The position numbers and the translations under genes are program-made. From positions 5,260,537 to 5,324,536 of the forward strand of contig NZ_CP103794.1 in NCBI RefSeq assembly GCF_030388325.1: a stretch of DNA of 64,000 nt, in the 5' to 3' direction. Under the pieces are notes generated by a model. The model did no database searches. It was not told the origin of the DNA and was given only the letters and a program-made list of their open reading frames with translations. Positions 51,366 to 60,969 of this stretch are shown here, one piece after another. The stretch is from Flavobacterium johnsoniae (lineage in GTDB: Bacteria > Bacteroidota > Bacteroidia > Flavobacteriales > Flavobacteriaceae). How positions within the stretch are numbered: the stretch's first letter is position 1; the number at the start of each line of letters is the position of its first letter.

Positions 51366-51552
51366 TTCTTTTAAGGTTCAAAGTTGCAAAGGTTCAGAGG
51401 CACAAAGTTTAAAATCTTTGTCGCTATTTTACCTTTTAACCTGTTGTTTGATATATCTTTTTTATGCTTTAGTATAAGTTGTAAAGTTGTTTAATCCGAA
51501 GTTACAAAATTCCAAATTTAAAAAACCTTTGAACCTTTGCAACTTTAAAAAA
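51366..51552. repeat. AAGGTTCAAAGTTGCAAAGG words flanking a 187-bp gap
   Basis: AAGGTTCAAAGTTGCAAAGG at 51371-51390 and AACCTTTGAACCTTTGCAACTTT near 51523-51545 are complementary, so the gap can fold back. No gene seen inside it. Confidence 0.7.
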
Positions 51553-52869
51553 CTAATACTTCAGCCATCTATACAATTCTTTCCAAGTCGGTTTTTTGCC
51601 ATACATTAAAATACCTACTCGGTAAATTTTTGCTGCAAACCAAACTACAAGGAAGAAGGTTGCAAACAATAATGATACCGAAATTGCAATTTGCCACCAC
51701 GGCACTCCAAAAGGAATACGCATTAACATTACTATTGGCGATGTAAGCGGAATCATTGAAAAGATTACCGCAACACTTCCGTGCGGATCATTTACAACGG
51801 TAAAAAATCCGATGTAAACGCTTAAGATTAATGGCATGATGATTGGCAGTAAAAATTGCTGTGAATCAGTTTGATTGTCAACCGCTGCTCCAATTGCGGC
51901 GTAAAATGAACTGTATAAAAAATATCCTCCAATAAAATAAATTACAAAACCGATTATGATACTTGCAATTGGCAGATTCCATAACTCAGAAATATACATT
52001 TGTGCAGATCCTGAAAGTTCATGTTGAGCCGATTGCATCATTTCTGGTGAAATTCTCGCTGTTGGCCCAACGTTTACTCCAAAAAATGCCGACGCAGCAA
52101 ACATTAATCCTAGACCAATAATTGCCCAAATCATAAATTGTAAAATTCCAGCTAAAGAAGTTCCAACAATTTTACCAATCATTAATTGAAATGGTTTTAC
52201 TGAAGAAATAATGATTTCGATAATTCGGTTCGTTTTTTCTTCAATAACGCTTCGCATTACCATATTTCCGTAAATGATAATAAACATCATAATCAAATAA
52301 CCAAACGCACCTCCAATTCCGATTTTAATTTCGTTTAATCCTTTTAGACTTTCTTCTCCAGAAGCTTTTACCAAATGAATATTAACCTTTGATTGCGCTT
52401 TTTGAATAGCCAAAGTATCTAGTTTTGCTTCTTCTAGATTTAATTTCGTAATTTTTGAAGCAATGACATCTTGCGTATTTTCAATAAAAGAAATGCTTGG
52501 ACTGCTATTTGAAATAAATTCAATTTTACTTTCTAAATCATTAACATTATTCGTTTTTGGAATAACGATTAAACCACTAAAACGCTCTGTTGCAATACTA
52601 TCTTTTAGAGCTTGAACATCAAATTCTGATAAATTATAAAACTTAAACTCAGAACTGTTTTTATTTTCCTTTAAAAAATCGGAAACAAAAAGTCCAGTTG
52701 AATCGTGAATTACGATACTTTTCGTGTCTGCTTTCATCGAACTCAAATATCCAATAAATACTGCAATTGCAACAAACAAAAGCGGACTCAAAAATGTCAT
52801 GACAACAAAAGATTTATTGCGGACTTTAGCAATAAATTCTCTTTTTATAATTAATGAAATAATACTCAT
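51553..52869 (-). CDS. ABC-2 type permease, NatB-like
   Basis: 438 residues: one membrane segment at the start (about 20-42), a large extracytoplasmic loop (45-170), then five or six membrane segments. IEEKTNRIIEIIISSVKPFQLMIGKIVGTSLAGILQF is the conserved ABC-2 cytoplasmic helix block of NatB/YhaP exporters. Pairs with the ATPase upstream, 63 bp apart. Probable role: Na+, drug or peptide export; not resolved. Confidence 0.92.
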   Translation of the reverse strand: MSIISLIIKREFIAKVRNKSFVVMTFLSPLLFVAIAVFIGYLSSMKADTKSIVIHDSTGLFVSDFLKENKNSSEFKFYNLSEFDVQALKDSIATERFSGLIVIPKTNNVNDLESKIEFISNSSPSISFIENTQDVIASKITKLNLEEAKLDTLAIQKAQSKVNIHLVKASGEESLKGLNEIKIGIGGAFGYLIMMFIIIYGNMVMRSVIEEKTNRIIEIIISSVKPFQLMIGKIVGTSLAGILQFMIWAIIGLGLMFAASAFFGVNVGPTARISPEMMQSAQHELSGSAQMYISELWNLPIASIIIGFVIYFIGGYFLYSSFYAAIGAAVDNQTDSQQFLLPIIMPLILSVYIGFFTVVNDPHGSVAVIFSMIPLTSPIVMLMRIPFGVPWWQIAISVSLLFATFFLVVWFAAKIYRVGILMYGKKPTWKELYRWLKY

Positions 52870-52932
52870 TTCTTGATTTTAGATTTTAGATTGTTAATTT
52901 TAGATTCCGAGTTTTTGCTCTAAATCTGAAAT

Positions 52933-53862
52933 CTAAACTTTATTTTCTGTTACTGTTTGAATAAAAATATCGTTTATGCTTGGAATTTTTTCAACAAAAT
53001 GTGTGACTTGACCGCGCTGTGTCAATATATTTAATAATTCGTTTGGCGTTGCATTTCCAATCTCAATATTCAATTTCAAATCATCATTTAAAGATTTAAA
53101 ATTGGCAGGAGAAACCGTAAATTTTTGCGTAATATCATACATCAAACCTTCGACATTATTGGTCAGAATTCCGACTTCAAAACTATTGGTTCTAAATTGA
53201 CGCTTAACATCGGCAACTTTACCTTCTATGAGCTTATTTGATTTATGAATCAAAGCGATATTTTCACAAAGTTCTTCTACGCTTTCCATTCTGTGAGTTG
53301 AAAAAATGATAGTCGAGCCTTGTTCTTTCAAAGCTAAAATTTCATCTTTAATGATATTTGCATTTACAGGGTCAAATCCAGAAAAAGGTTCATCTAAAAT
53401 TAGCAACTTCGGTTTGTGAAGAACGCAAACCACAAACTGAATTTTCTGCGCCATTCCTTTAGAAAGTTCCTGAATTTTCTTGTTCCACCACCCTTGAATT
53501 CCTAAACGATCAAACCAATAGTCTAATTGTTTTTTGGCTTCATTTTTTGAAAGTCCTTTCATTTGAGCCAAATACAAACATTGTTCTCCCACTTTCATCG
53601 AACTGTACAAACCTCTTTCTTCAGGAAGATATCCTATAGTTTGTACGTGTTTTGGCTGTAATCTTTCACCATCCAAAATAATTTCGCCACTGTCAGGCAA
53701 TGTAATTTGGTTTATGATTCTGATAAGAGAAGTTTTTCCAGCTCCATTCGGACCTAAAAGTCCATATATACTGCCTTTTGGCACATTTAATGAAACTTCG
53801 TTAAGCGCTACATAATCGCCGTATCGTTTTACGACCTTATGTACTTCAAGTAAGTTGCTCAT
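52933..53862 (-). CDS. ABC transporter ATPase, NatA-like
   Basis: 309 residues: Walker A GPNGAGKTS near residue 37, Q-loop YLPEERGLYSSMKVGEQ, signature LSKGMAQKIQF (LSKGM instead of LSGGQ, usual for this subgroup), Walker B LLILDEPFSGFDP, H-loop STHRM; the C-terminal 80 residues are the extra domain of the NatA type. It drives the ABC-2 permease at 51553. Confidence 0.93.
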   Translation of the reverse strand: MSNLLEVHKVVKRYGDYVALNEVSLNVPKGSIYGLLGPNGAGKTSLIRIINQITLPDSGEIILDGERLQPKHVQTIGYLPEERGLYSSMKVGEQCLYLAQMKGLSKNEAKKQLDYWFDRLGIQGWWNKKIQELSKGMAQKIQFVVCVLHKPKLLILDEPFSGFDPVNANIIKDEILALKEQGSTIIFSTHRMESVEELCENIALIHKSNKLIEGKVADVKRQFRTNSFEVGILTNNVEGLMYDITQKFTVSPANFKSLNDDLKLNIEIGNATPNELLNILTQRGQVTHFVEKIPSINDIFIQTVTENKV

Positions 53863-53939
53863 GTTATTTTTAAGGATTTACTGCGTAGCTTAGCCAATTA
53901 CGGCTCAGCGACTGTAAAAGTAAATAATTCGAAGTGAAA

Positions 53940-53957
53940 TTGCGTAATAATACGCAA
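53940..53957. repeat. Perfect short palindrome TTGCGTAATAATACGCAA
   Basis: 7-bp arms with a 4-nt centre next to the dnaJ terminator. It could be a repressor site for the NatA gene, whose start lies 78 bp away. Confidence 0.4.
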
Positions 53958-53991
53958 AAAACCCATTCTAAAATCTATAGAATGGGTTTTA
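53957..53991 (-). terminator. Terminator after dnaJ
   Basis: AAAACCCATTCTA pairs with TAGAATGGGTTTT around a 7-nt loop. Confidence 0.88.
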
Positions 53992-54019
53992 GTATATTTA
54001 AATATTGAAAAAGTTTCGA

Positions 54020-55129
54020 TTATGAAAACATATCTTTTACTTTTTCAAAAAATGATTTCTCTGATTTCTCTGGGCTTGGAGCAAAGTGCTCGTCTGTTAA
54101 AGCATTTTCAAAGAATTGTTTTTGTTCTTTATTTAATGTTTTTGGAGTCCAAACATTTACATGAACTAATAAATCTCCGCTTCCGTAACCATTTAAACTT
54201 GGAATTCCTTTTCCTTTTAATCTTAAGATTTTTCCAGATTGAATTCCTTCTTCCAACTTAATACGAACTTTTCCGTTGATTGCTTCAATATCTTTAGAAG
54301 CTCCTAAAACTGCTTCAGGGAAACTGATATATAAATCGAAGTGAACGTTTTCGCCTTCACGTTTCAAGAATTCGTGTTCAATCTCTTCAATTGCAACAAT
54401 TAAATCACCTGGAATACTGTTTCCTGGCGCATCATTACCTTTGTTAGAAACTTTTAACTGCATTCCGTCAACAACTCCCGCAGGAATTTTGATTGATACA
54501 GTTTCGTCTTCCTGAACCATTCCTTGTGCATCTGCCTCAGAAGGTTTTTTATCTAAAATCTGACCAGAACCGCCACAAGTAGGACAAGTTGACGCAGATT
54601 GCATTCTTCCTAAAATGGTATTAGTAACACGCATTACTTGACCTTGACCATTACAAGTGGTACAAGTTTTATACGTTACACCTTTAGCCTGAACTTTACG
54701 TTTTACTTTTACTTTTTTCTCAACTCCATTTGCGATTTCTTCTAAAGTCAATTTTACTTTAATTCGAAGATTGCTTCCTTTTGCGCGACGAGGGCCTCCG
54801 CCTCCGCCTCCGAAACCGCCAAATCCGCCACCAAAAATATCACCAAATTGGCTAAAAATATCATCCATGTTCATGCCGCCATGACCACCACCAAATCCGC
54901 CAGAACCATCAAATGCTTGATGTCCGTACTGATCGTATTTTGCTTTTTTCTGCGGATCACTCAAAACTTCGTAAGCTTCTGCCGCTAATTTGAAGTTTTC
55001 TTCTGCCTCTTTGTCGCCTGGGTTTTTATCAGGATGGTATTTTAGCGCACTTTTTCTGTATGCTTTTTTAATTTCGGCAGCGTCAGCATTTTTTGAAATG
55101 CCTAGTATTTCGTAAAAATCTTTTTTCAT
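54020..55129 (-). CDS. dnaJ: Chaperone DnaJ with two instead of four zinc-finger motifs
   Basis: 369 residues. J-domain with YHPDKNPGDKEAEENFKL (HPD), a Gly/Phe-rich stretch (about 75-110), then a zinc region with only CTTCNGQGQ and CPTCGGSGQ; the family's motifs 1 and 4, which form the first zinc site, are missing, while motifs 2 and 3 remain. C-terminal substrate-binding barrels follow. It delivers substrates to DnaK and stimulates its ATPase. 68 bp after grpE, same transcript. Confidence 0.96.
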   Translation of the reverse strand: MKKDFYEILGISKNADAAEIKKAYRKSALKYHPDKNPGDKEAEENFKLAAEAYEVLSDPQKKAKYDQYGHQAFDGSGGFGGGHGGMNMDDIFSQFGDIFGGGFGGFGGGGGGPRRAKGSNLRIKVKLTLEEIANGVEKKVKVKRKVQAKGVTYKTCTTCNGQGQVMRVTNTILGRMQSASTCPTCGGSGQILDKKPSEADAQGMVQEDETVSIKIPAGVVDGMQLKVSNKGNDAPGNSIPGDLIVAIEEIEHEFLKREGENVHFDLYISFPEAVLGASKDIEAINGKVRIKLEEGIQSGKILRLKGKGIPSLNGYGSGDLLVHVNVWTPKTLNKEQKQFFENALTDEHFAPSPEKSEKSFFEKVKDMFS

Positions 55130-55197
55130 AATTAGGTTTAAATTCCAAATTTTAAAATTCCAGATCCAAAAATAGAATCGAAATTTTTATTTGCTTT

Positions 55198-55776
55198 TTA
55201 GTTTCCAACTACAACTTTAGGGAAACGAATAATTTTGTCTCCTAATTTGTATCCTTTTTCAATAACATCAACAATTTTCCCTTTTAATTTGTCAGACGGA
55301 GCTGGAATTTGGGTAATTGCTTCAGCAATATCAGCATTGAAAGCATCTCCTGCTTGGATTTCAACTTGCTCTAAACCTTTAGAAACTAAAGTGCTTTTCA
55401 ATTTTTCATGAATCAACTCAACTCCTTTTTTAAGATTTTCATCCTCAGATTTATTGATTTCTACTGTCGCTCTGTCAAAATCATCTAAAACTGGAAGCAT
55501 AGCCAATAAAACTTCTTGGTTTGCTGTTTTAAATAATTCAAGACGCTCTTTTGAAGTTCTTTTTTTGTAATTTTCAAATTCGGCGAATAATCTCAAAAAC
55601 TTATCTTTTTCTTTAGCCAAGTCTTGAGCTAATTGCTCCTCAACACTTAATTCTTCAACAATTAACTGCTCTCCATTAGCGTTAGTCTCTATCGTTGCAT
55701 CATCTAATTCCTGATCGAATTCTGTATTTTCCGTAGTCATATTACTTTTATTTTTAAAAATATTTTTAAACTTCAT
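55198..55776 (-). CDS. grpE: Nucleotide exchange factor GrpE
   Basis: 192 residues: long N-terminal coiled coil (LAQDLAKEKDKFLRLFAEFENYKKRTSKERLEL), the LLPVLDDFDRA four-helix block, and the beta-cap with GDAFNADIAEAITQIPAP and DVIEKGYKLGDKIIRFPKVVVG. Opens DnaK's nucleotide pocket. The first 12 residues (MKFKNIFKNKSN) may precede the actual Met at 55740, but a good A-rich ribosome site and a promoter support 55776. Confidence 0.95.
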   Translation of the reverse strand: MKFKNIFKNKSNMTTENTEFDQELDDATIETNANGEQLIVEELSVEEQLAQDLAKEKDKFLRLFAEFENYKKRTSKERLELFKTANQEVLLAMLPVLDDFDRATVEINKSEDENLKKGVELIHEKLKSTLVSKGLEQVEIQAGDAFNADIAEAITQIPAPSDKLKGKIVDVIEKGYKLGDKIIRFPKVVVGN

Positions 55777-55800
55777 TTTTTATTTCTTTCTGTTGGATTG

Positions 55801-55808
55801 CAAAAGTA
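55801..55808 (-). promoter_or_regulatory. TAnnTTTG -7 element for grpE-dnaJ
   Basis: TACTTTTG on the minus strand, 24 bp before the grpE start; TTTGACA near 55827-55833 may be the -33 part (gap 21). Confidence 0.65.
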
Positions 55809-56025
55809 CTGCCAAATCTTATAAAATGTCAAATTGTCACTTTATTAATTATGAGAGTTTTAAAAAAGGAAATTAGGCTCTCAAAATTTAGTATAATTTT
55901 AAGACTATTACGTTATAGTTTATTTTATCTTTGATAGCGTAAAACATAAATTATTACCACCAAAATTGAATTTAAGGGTTGGCTTTGGCCTCAAAATAAT
56001 TATTAATTCAAATTTACCTTATATT

Positions 56026-56062
56026 AAAAAAAGCTTCGCCTATAGAGACGAAGCTTTTTTTT
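56026..56062. terminator. Terminator hairpin downstream of tRNA-Trp
   Basis: AAAAAAGCTTCG (56027-56038) and CGAAGCTTTTTT (56049-56060), 10-nt loop. The region 55835-56025 before it holds no gene I can see. Confidence 0.88.
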
Positions 56063-56078
56063 ATGCCTTTTGAGAAAA

Positions 56079-56222
56079 TTTTACCGCAAAGAACGCAAAG
56101 GTTTTTTCTCTTAAGCTTTATAAAATGAAAAAAGTTCGCAAAGCTTTGTATTGATTTAGCTTTGCGAACTTTATATTTTTAAAGTATTCTTTAAAAAAAC
56201 CTTTGCGTTCTTTGCGGTAAAA
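56079..56222. repeat. Second nested double hairpin of CGCAAAG words
   Basis: Outer arms 56079-56107 and 56194-56222, 29 bp, perfect. Inner arms 56131-56145 and 56158-56172, 15 bp, perfect. Same architecture and words as 3366-3540, but different arm sequences. It begins 9 bp from the 3' end of the tRNA-Trp gene. Confidence 0.92.
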
Positions 56223-56230
56223 AAATATTG

Positions 56231-56301
56231 CACGGGCGGAGGGATTCGAACCCCCATCAACGGTTTTGGAGACCGCTATTCTACCCTTGAACTACGCCCG
56301 T
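56231..56301 (-). tRNA. tRNA-Trp (CCA anticodon)
   Basis: 71 nt, all arms found: acceptor ACGGGCG/CGCCCGT, D stem GTTC/GAAT, anticodon stem GCGGT/ACCGT around loop CTCCAAA (anticodon CCA), T stem GGGGG/CCCTC around TTCGAAT. Discriminator base is G, as for Trp. The 3' CCA is not encoded. Stand-alone, with the hisS gene 120 bp upstream on the same strand. Confidence 0.95.
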
Positions 56302-56421
56302 AACTTAAGGTGGGCAAATTAAAAGTTTTTTTTCTTTACTGGCAACTATTTCATGCAGAGATTTTAAAAGAAATTCCTTTAATCACAAGCTATTCAAAGC
56401 AAAAACCTTTGCTTCAAACAG

Positions 56422-57849
56422 TTAAGCTAATAAAGCTTTTTTCAATCCTTCAAGATCTACAGAAACCTGCTCGCCTGTCACTAAATTTTTAAGCGCATAT
56501 GTATTTGATGCAATTTCTTGATCTCCTGCAATTACTGCAAACGGAATCAGACGTTTATCTGCATATTGAAATTGTTTCCCTACTTTTACATTGTCTGGAT
56601 ACAACTCCACTTTTATATTTTCTTGTCTTAATTTTTGAATTGCTTTTGACGCATACAAAGCTTCTTTATCTCCATAATTGATAAAAATGGCTTTAGAAGT
56701 AGCCGCAACTGTTTCTGGAAATAATTGCAATTCTTCTAAAACTAGATAAATTCTATCCAAGCCAAAAGAAATTCCGACACCACTCATATTTTTCAAACCA
56801 AAAATACCCGTCAAATCGTCGTATCTTCCTCCGCCGCCAATAGAACCCATCGCAACTGTTTTTGGAGCCGCAACTTCAAAAATTGCTCCTGTGTAATAAT
56901 TTAAACCACGAGCCAAAGTCACATCTAAATCTAAAATTGCTGTTGACAATCCTAAATCTGCAACATTGTCACAAATAAATTTAAGTTCTTCAACACCTTT
57001 CATTCCTTCCTCAGAAGAAGCCAACAAATCTGATAGCTGATTGATTTTATCTGCGAAAGTTCCGCTAAAGCTAAAAAGTGGCTGTACTTTTACTAAAGCT
57101 TCTTCAGAAATTCCTTTTTCAATCATTTCTTTTTTAACGCCGTCTTCTCCAATTTTATCTAATTTATCAAGAGCAACCGTAAAATCGATTAATTTATCAG
57201 AAGCGCCAATTACTTCAGCAATTCCAGATAAAATTTTTCGGTTATTGATTTTAATTGTAACACCTTCTAAACCTAAAGATGTAAAAACAGTATCGTAAAG
57301 CTGAACCAATTCTACTTCTTGCCAAAGAGATTTTGAACCAACAACATCGGCATCACATTGAAAAAACTCTCTAAAACGACCTTTTTGCGGATTATCTGCT
57401 CTCCAAACTGGCTGAATTTGGTATCTTTTAAAAGGAAATTCTATTTCGCTTTGGTGCTGTACAACGTATCTCGCAAACGGAACTGTCAAGTCGTAGCGCA
57501 AAGCTTTTTCAGAAATTTTTCCTGTAAATTTATTCAGTTCGATTCTTTGCTCTAAACTTATTTTTTCTGCCGAGTTGAGTTGCAATTCTTCAATTGATTC
57601 TGGCAATTCGATTTTACTTTTATTGTAGAAAAAGTTACCAGAGTTCAATATTTTAAAAATCAGACGATCTCCTTCTTCTCCATATTTCCCCATCAAAGTA
57701 TCTGAATTTTCAAACGAAGGCGTTTCGATTGGCTGAAAACCAAACTTTTCGAAATTTGCTTTTATCGTTTGAATAATATATTGACGTTTTGACACCTCAG
57801 CTGGTGAAAAATCTCTTGTTCCTTTTGGAATGCTTGGTTTTGAAGCCAT
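56422..57849 (-). CDS. hisS: Histidyl-tRNA synthetase
   Basis: 475 residues. Class II motifs: [16 protein letters not shown] start, motif 1 region [30 protein letters not shown], motif 2 with [32 protein letters not shown], His[14 protein letters not shown] and motif 3 [13 protein letters not shown]-terminal anticodon domain with Rossmann strands. Charges tRNA-His. Longer than E. coli HisRS (about 424) because of insertions near residues 70-100 ([18 protein letters not shown]), usual in Bacteroidota. Confidence 0.97.
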   Translation of the reverse strand: MASKPSIPKGTRDFSPAEVSKRQYIIQTIKANFEKFGFQPIETPSFENSDTLMGKYGEEGDRLIFKILNSGNFFYNKSKIELPESIEELQLNSAEKISLEQRIELNKFTGKISEKALRYDLTVPFARYVVQHQSEIEFPFKRYQIQPVWRADNPQKGRFREFFQCDADVVGSKSLWQEVELVQLYDTVFTSLGLEGVTIKINNRKILSGIAEVIGASDKLIDFTVALDKLDKIGEDGVKKEMIEKGISEEALVKVQPLFSFSGTFADKINQLSDLLASSEEGMKGVEELKFICDNVADLGLSTAILDLDVTLARGLNYYTGAIFEVAAPKTVAMGSIGGGGRYDDLTGIFGLKNMSGVGISFGLDRIYLVLEELQLFPETVAATSKAIFINYGDKEALYASKAIQKLRQENIKVELYPDNVKVGKQFQYADKRLIPFAVIAGDQEIASNTYALKNLVTGEQVSVDLEGLKKALLA

Positions 57850-57851
57850 CT

Positions 57852-57995
57852 TCTTTATTTTAGATTGTTGATTTTAGATTTCAGATTGTCTCAATCTTTG
57901 TCTAAAAATCTTATGATATTATTTATTTCTACTTTATTTTTCAGACTGTTGTTTCTTCAGCCACTCGCCTTTTTGACTTTATGACTTTCAACTTT
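57852..57995. repeat. TTTTAGATT and ACTTTATGACTTTCAACTTT word arrays
   Basis: TTTTAGATTGTTGATTTTAG, then ACTTTATGACTTTCAACTTTCGACTT: short direct repeats of two families upstream of hisS. Confidence 0.55.
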
Positions 57996-58096
57996 CGACT
58001 TAATTTAAGTCTGCAAATATCTTACTTTTTAAAATAAATAATAGCAGTTCGAAAACAAACTTGTAACAAAAAACGTATTTTCGTGACAAATTGGTC

Positions 58097-59341
58097 ATGA
58101 TGCTAAAATTATTTAAAGAAAATATCCGAATAGCGTTTGGTTCTATCAAAACGCAAATTTTGCGAACTATTCTTACCGTTTTAATTATCGCAATAGGTAT
58201 TACCGCTTTGGTTGGAATTCTTACTGTGGTTTCTGCTTTGGAAAACACTATTTCTAGCGATTTTGCATCGATGGGAGCCAATACTTTCAACATTAATCAA
58301 TACGAAAATAAAGTACGTAACCGTGGCGGAAACGAAAGAGAAGTTATCAATCCGATTATTTCTTATCCTGAAGCTGTTGCTTTCAAAAACAAATACAAAT
58401 ATCCTTTTACCGAAACTTCTCTATCATTTACAGCAACTTCAACTGCAGAAGTAAAATATTTAGGAGAAAAAACAGATCCTGAAATTACAATTGTTGGTGT
58501 TGACGAACATTTTATTACCAATTCTGGTTTAGAAACTAGTTTAGGAAGAAGTTTTAACCAGTTTGATATTGACAACAATACGTATTCTTGCATCGTTGGT
58601 TCTGACTTTGAAAAAGGACTTCTGAAAGACATTAATCCAATTGATAAAGTAATTTCTATTCGAGGTGCAAGATTTAAAGTAATTGGAGTTTTAAAAGAAA
58701 AAGGATCAACGTTTGGAAACAGTCAGGATTTACGTGTCTTAATTCCGATTCAGGTAGGAAGATCTTTATTCACTGCGCCAAATATTAATTACACAATAAG
58801 TGTCATGGTTTCTAAAAAAGAAGTTTTAGACCAAGCCATTGACAACGCGACAAGTACAATGCGTAGAGTTCGTAAATTAAGTCCTGTTCGTGACAATAAT
58901 TTCGGAGTTGTTCGAAGTGATGATTTAATTAATCGTATTCTTGGAATTACACAATATTTAGGATGGGCAGCATGGATTATAAGCATTATTACGATTCTTG
59001 GATCTTCAATTGCTTTAATGAATATTATGATTGTTTCGGTTACAGAACGTACGCGCGAAATTGGTGTTCGTAAAGCATTAGGAGCCAAAAGAACAACTGT
59101 TGCTTTTCAGTTTTTTATTGAAACTTTGTTGATTGGACAAATTGGCGGTTTGGTCGGGATAGTTCTCGGAATACTTCTTGGTTTTGCAATTGCCGCCGCT
59201 ATGAGTTTTTCATTTGTAATTCCGTGGATGGCAATTTTTGCCGCTTTTGCAACTAGTTTTTGTGTTGCTTTGGTTTCTGGTCTTTATCCAGCAATTAAAG
59301 CTTCTAAATTAGATCCGATTGAAGCACTTCGTTATGAATAA
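58097..59341 (+). CDS. MacB/LolC-like ABC transporter permease
   Basis: 415 residues from the ATG at 58097 (another ATG is at 58100). One membrane helix (15-40), a periplasmic MacB-core domain (50-270), then three C-terminal helices: RILGITQYLGWAAWIISIITILGSSIALMNIMIVSVTERTREIGVRKALGAKRTTV is the FtsX signature. Four-helix type, driven by a LolD/MacB-class ATPase. None is adjacent; the orphan ATPase at 12938 is the right class. Function: macrolide or toxin efflux, or mechanotransmission; unknown. Confidence 0.9.
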   Translation: MMLKLFKENIRIAFGSIKTQILRTILTVLIIAIGITALVGILTVVSALENTISSDFASMGANTFNINQYENKVRNRGGNEREVINPIISYPEAVAFKNKYKYPFTETSLSFTATSTAEVKYLGEKTDPEITIVGVDEHFITNSGLETSLGRSFNQFDIDNNTYSCIVGSDFEKGLLKDINPIDKVISIRGARFKVIGVLKEKGSTFGNSQDLRVLIPIQVGRSLFTAPNINYTISVMVSKKEVLDQAIDNATSTMRRVRKLSPVRDNNFGVVRSDDLINRILGITQYLGWAAWIISIITILGSSIALMNIMIVSVTERTREIGVRKALGAKRTTVAFQFFIETLLIGQIGGLVGIVLGILLGFAIAAAMSFSFVIPWMAIFAAFATSFCVALVSGLYPAIKASKLDPIEALRYE

Positions 59342-59409
59342 TTTTTTAGTTTTCAGTCTCAGTCACAGTTTTCAGTTGTGCCTGAGACTGAAAACTGCGA
59401 CTGAAAACT
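59342..59409. repeat. AGTTTTCAGTCTCAG hairpin, terminator-like
   Basis: Perfect 15-bp arms 59348-59362 and 59382-59396 with a 19-nt loop containing another family word, between convergent permease and prmC genes. T and A tracts at the edges. Confidence 0.85.
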
Positions 59410-60264
59410 TTAAATATTCCCTTTAAGCATTCTGTCGTTATCGTAAATATCTTTTCGAAGTTCTACATTATTGAAATTCATATTTTGAAGTAATTCAATC
59501 ATTTCTTTTCCAAGATATTGATTGATTTCAAAATATAATTTTCCTTTTCCTAAAAGTGCTTTTTTTGCCAAGGAAGCAATTTTTCTATAAAAAATCAATG
59601 CATCATTATCTTCAACAAAAAGTGCTAAATGTGGTTCGTAATCTAGAACATTTTTCTTGATTTCGACTTTCTCTAAATTACGCACATAAGGCGGATTTGA
59701 AACAATAATATCAAACTGGCATCGTAATTCTTCTTCTTTTAGAATATCCTGCAACACAAAAGTCACATCAACGTTGTTTCTTACAGCATTTCTTTTCGCG
59801 GTTTCGATCGCTTTTTTAGAAACATCAATCGCCACAACTTCTGCATTTGGAAGATTTTTTGCTAAAGAAATTGCGATACAGCCGCTTCCGGTTCCGATAT
59901 CTAAAATTTTTATCTTTTTAGATTTTTCTGGGCTCGCGTTTTCGTTAATAATCCATTCTACCAATTCTTCTGTTTCTGGTCTCGGAATTAAAACATTTTC
60001 ATTTACTTCAAAATCTAAACCATAAAAATTTGTTTTTCCTAATAAATACTGAATTGGAACTTCATTTTTGAGATGATTTACAAGTTCATCCCACATAATG
60101 AAATCATTTTCCTCAAAAGCCAATTCGTGATTTAATGCCAAATCAATCTGACGAAGTTTATGCCTATCTTCTAAAATCAAATAAAAAAAACTTTCCGCTT
60201 CGTACGCATCGTAAAAAGGCGATAATTCTTTAATAAATTGAGTGCGGTATTGTTTGATTTTCAT
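59410..60264 (-). CDS. prmC: Release factor glutamine methyltransferase PrmC
   Basis: 284 residues. N-terminal helical domain, then IPRPETEELVEW, motif I KILDIGTGSGCIAISLAKNLP near residue 122, and the NPPY motif in IIVSNPPYVRN near residue 189; C-terminal LFVEDNDALIFYRKIASLAK. Methylates the Gln of the GGQ loop in RF1 and RF2. 60-90 bp from the GNAT gene on the same strand, but that gene has its own promoter. Confidence 0.95.
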   Translation of the reverse strand: MKIKQYRTQFIKELSPFYDAYEAESFFYLILEDRHKLRQIDLALNHELAFEENDFIMWDELVNHLKNEVPIQYLLGKTNFYGLDFEVNENVLIPRPETEELVEWIINENASPEKSKKIKILDIGTGSGCIAISLAKNLPNAEVVAIDVSKKAIETAKRNAVRNNVDVTFVLQDILKEEELRCQFDIIVSNPPYVRNLEKVEIKKNVLDYEPHLALFVEDNDALIFYRKIASLAKKALLGKGKLYFEINQYLGKEMIELLQNMNFNNVELRKDIYDNDRMLKGNI

Positions 60265-60354
60265 TTTAATTTTTTGAATATTATTTCATCAGTTTCAAAA
60301 ACTGATTTAATCTTTCCATAAGTCTTCCTCATTAAGATTTGTTACAAACTTTAA

Positions 60355-60840
60355 CTATAAAACCTTCAACATCCATACAGGACATGAACTATGCCCAGTT
60401 GATCCTAACGGAGCGTCTAAATATTCAAAACCCGATTTTTTATACAACTTTTGAGCAGCATGCATAAAAGGCATCGTTTCTATATAACATTTTTCAAAAC
60501 CAAATTCTCTAGCTTGATCTAAGCATTTTTCCATTAATTTGCTTCCAATTCCCAAACCTCTTGTTTTAGGAAGAAAATACATTTTTTGCAATTCGCAGAT
60601 TTTCGGATCTCCGTTTTCTAGAGGTGCAATTCCGGCACATCCTACAATTTCACCATCATTTTCAACAACAAAATACACTGAATTTTGTTTACTGTATTCT
60701 TCAAACATCAAATCCAAATAAGGATCCTCATAAGCTGTTCCCACTTTAGGAATTTCCATTTCATCAAAAACTGATCTTATTAAACTCGCTATAGCTTGAT
60801 TGTCTTCTTTTTTAATTTTTCTGATAATCCAATTTTTCAT
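60355..60840 (-). CDS. GNAT N-acetyltransferase
   Basis: 161 residues from the Met at 60840: MKNWIIRKIKKEDNQAIASLIRSVFDEM, then VYFVVENDGEIVGCAGIAPLEN and ELQKMYFLPKTRGLGIGSKLMEKCLDQAREFG with the acetyl-CoA loop RGLGIG, finishing YIETMPFMHAAQKLYKKSGFEYL. The reading frame continues upstream, but there it runs through a TATTTTTG promoter. Substrate unknown. Upstream on the other strand is ribD, with back-to-back promoters. Confidence 0.92.
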   Translation of the reverse strand: MKNWIIRKIKKEDNQAIASLIRSVFDEMEIPKVGTAYEDPYLDLMFEEYSKQNSVYFVVENDGEIVGCAGIAPLENGDPKICELQKMYFLPKTRGLGIGSKLMEKCLDQAREFGFEKCYIETMPFMHAAQKLYKKSGFEYLDAPLGSTGHSSCPVWMLKVL

Positions 60841-60865
60841 TTTTCCTTTTCGGTCTTTATCTTTA

Positions 60866-60873
60866 CAAAAATA
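60866..60873 (-). promoter_or_regulatory. TAnnTTTG -7 element that decides the GNAT start
   Basis: TATTTTTG on the minus strand, 25 bp before the Met at 60840. It is inside the longer frame. Confidence 0.65.
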
Positions 60874-60957
60874 AAAATACTTTTTCGATAGTATCATAAC
60901 TATTTGGATTGTTTCACAACTTAACCTCAAACATTAGACAAAAACTTCAAAAATAAT

Positions 60958-60965
60958 TACTTTTG
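60958..60965 (+). promoter_or_regulatory. TAnnTTTG -7 element almost touching the ribD start
   Basis: TACTTTTG ends 4 bp before the GTG at 60970. Transcription would begin at or next to the start codon, so the ribD mRNA is likely leaderless. Confidence 0.65.
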
Positions 60966-60969
60966 TAAC

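Noticed and set aside
60931..60969. FMN riboswitch before ribD
   Set aside because: No RFN sequence and no room: the promoter abuts the start codon.
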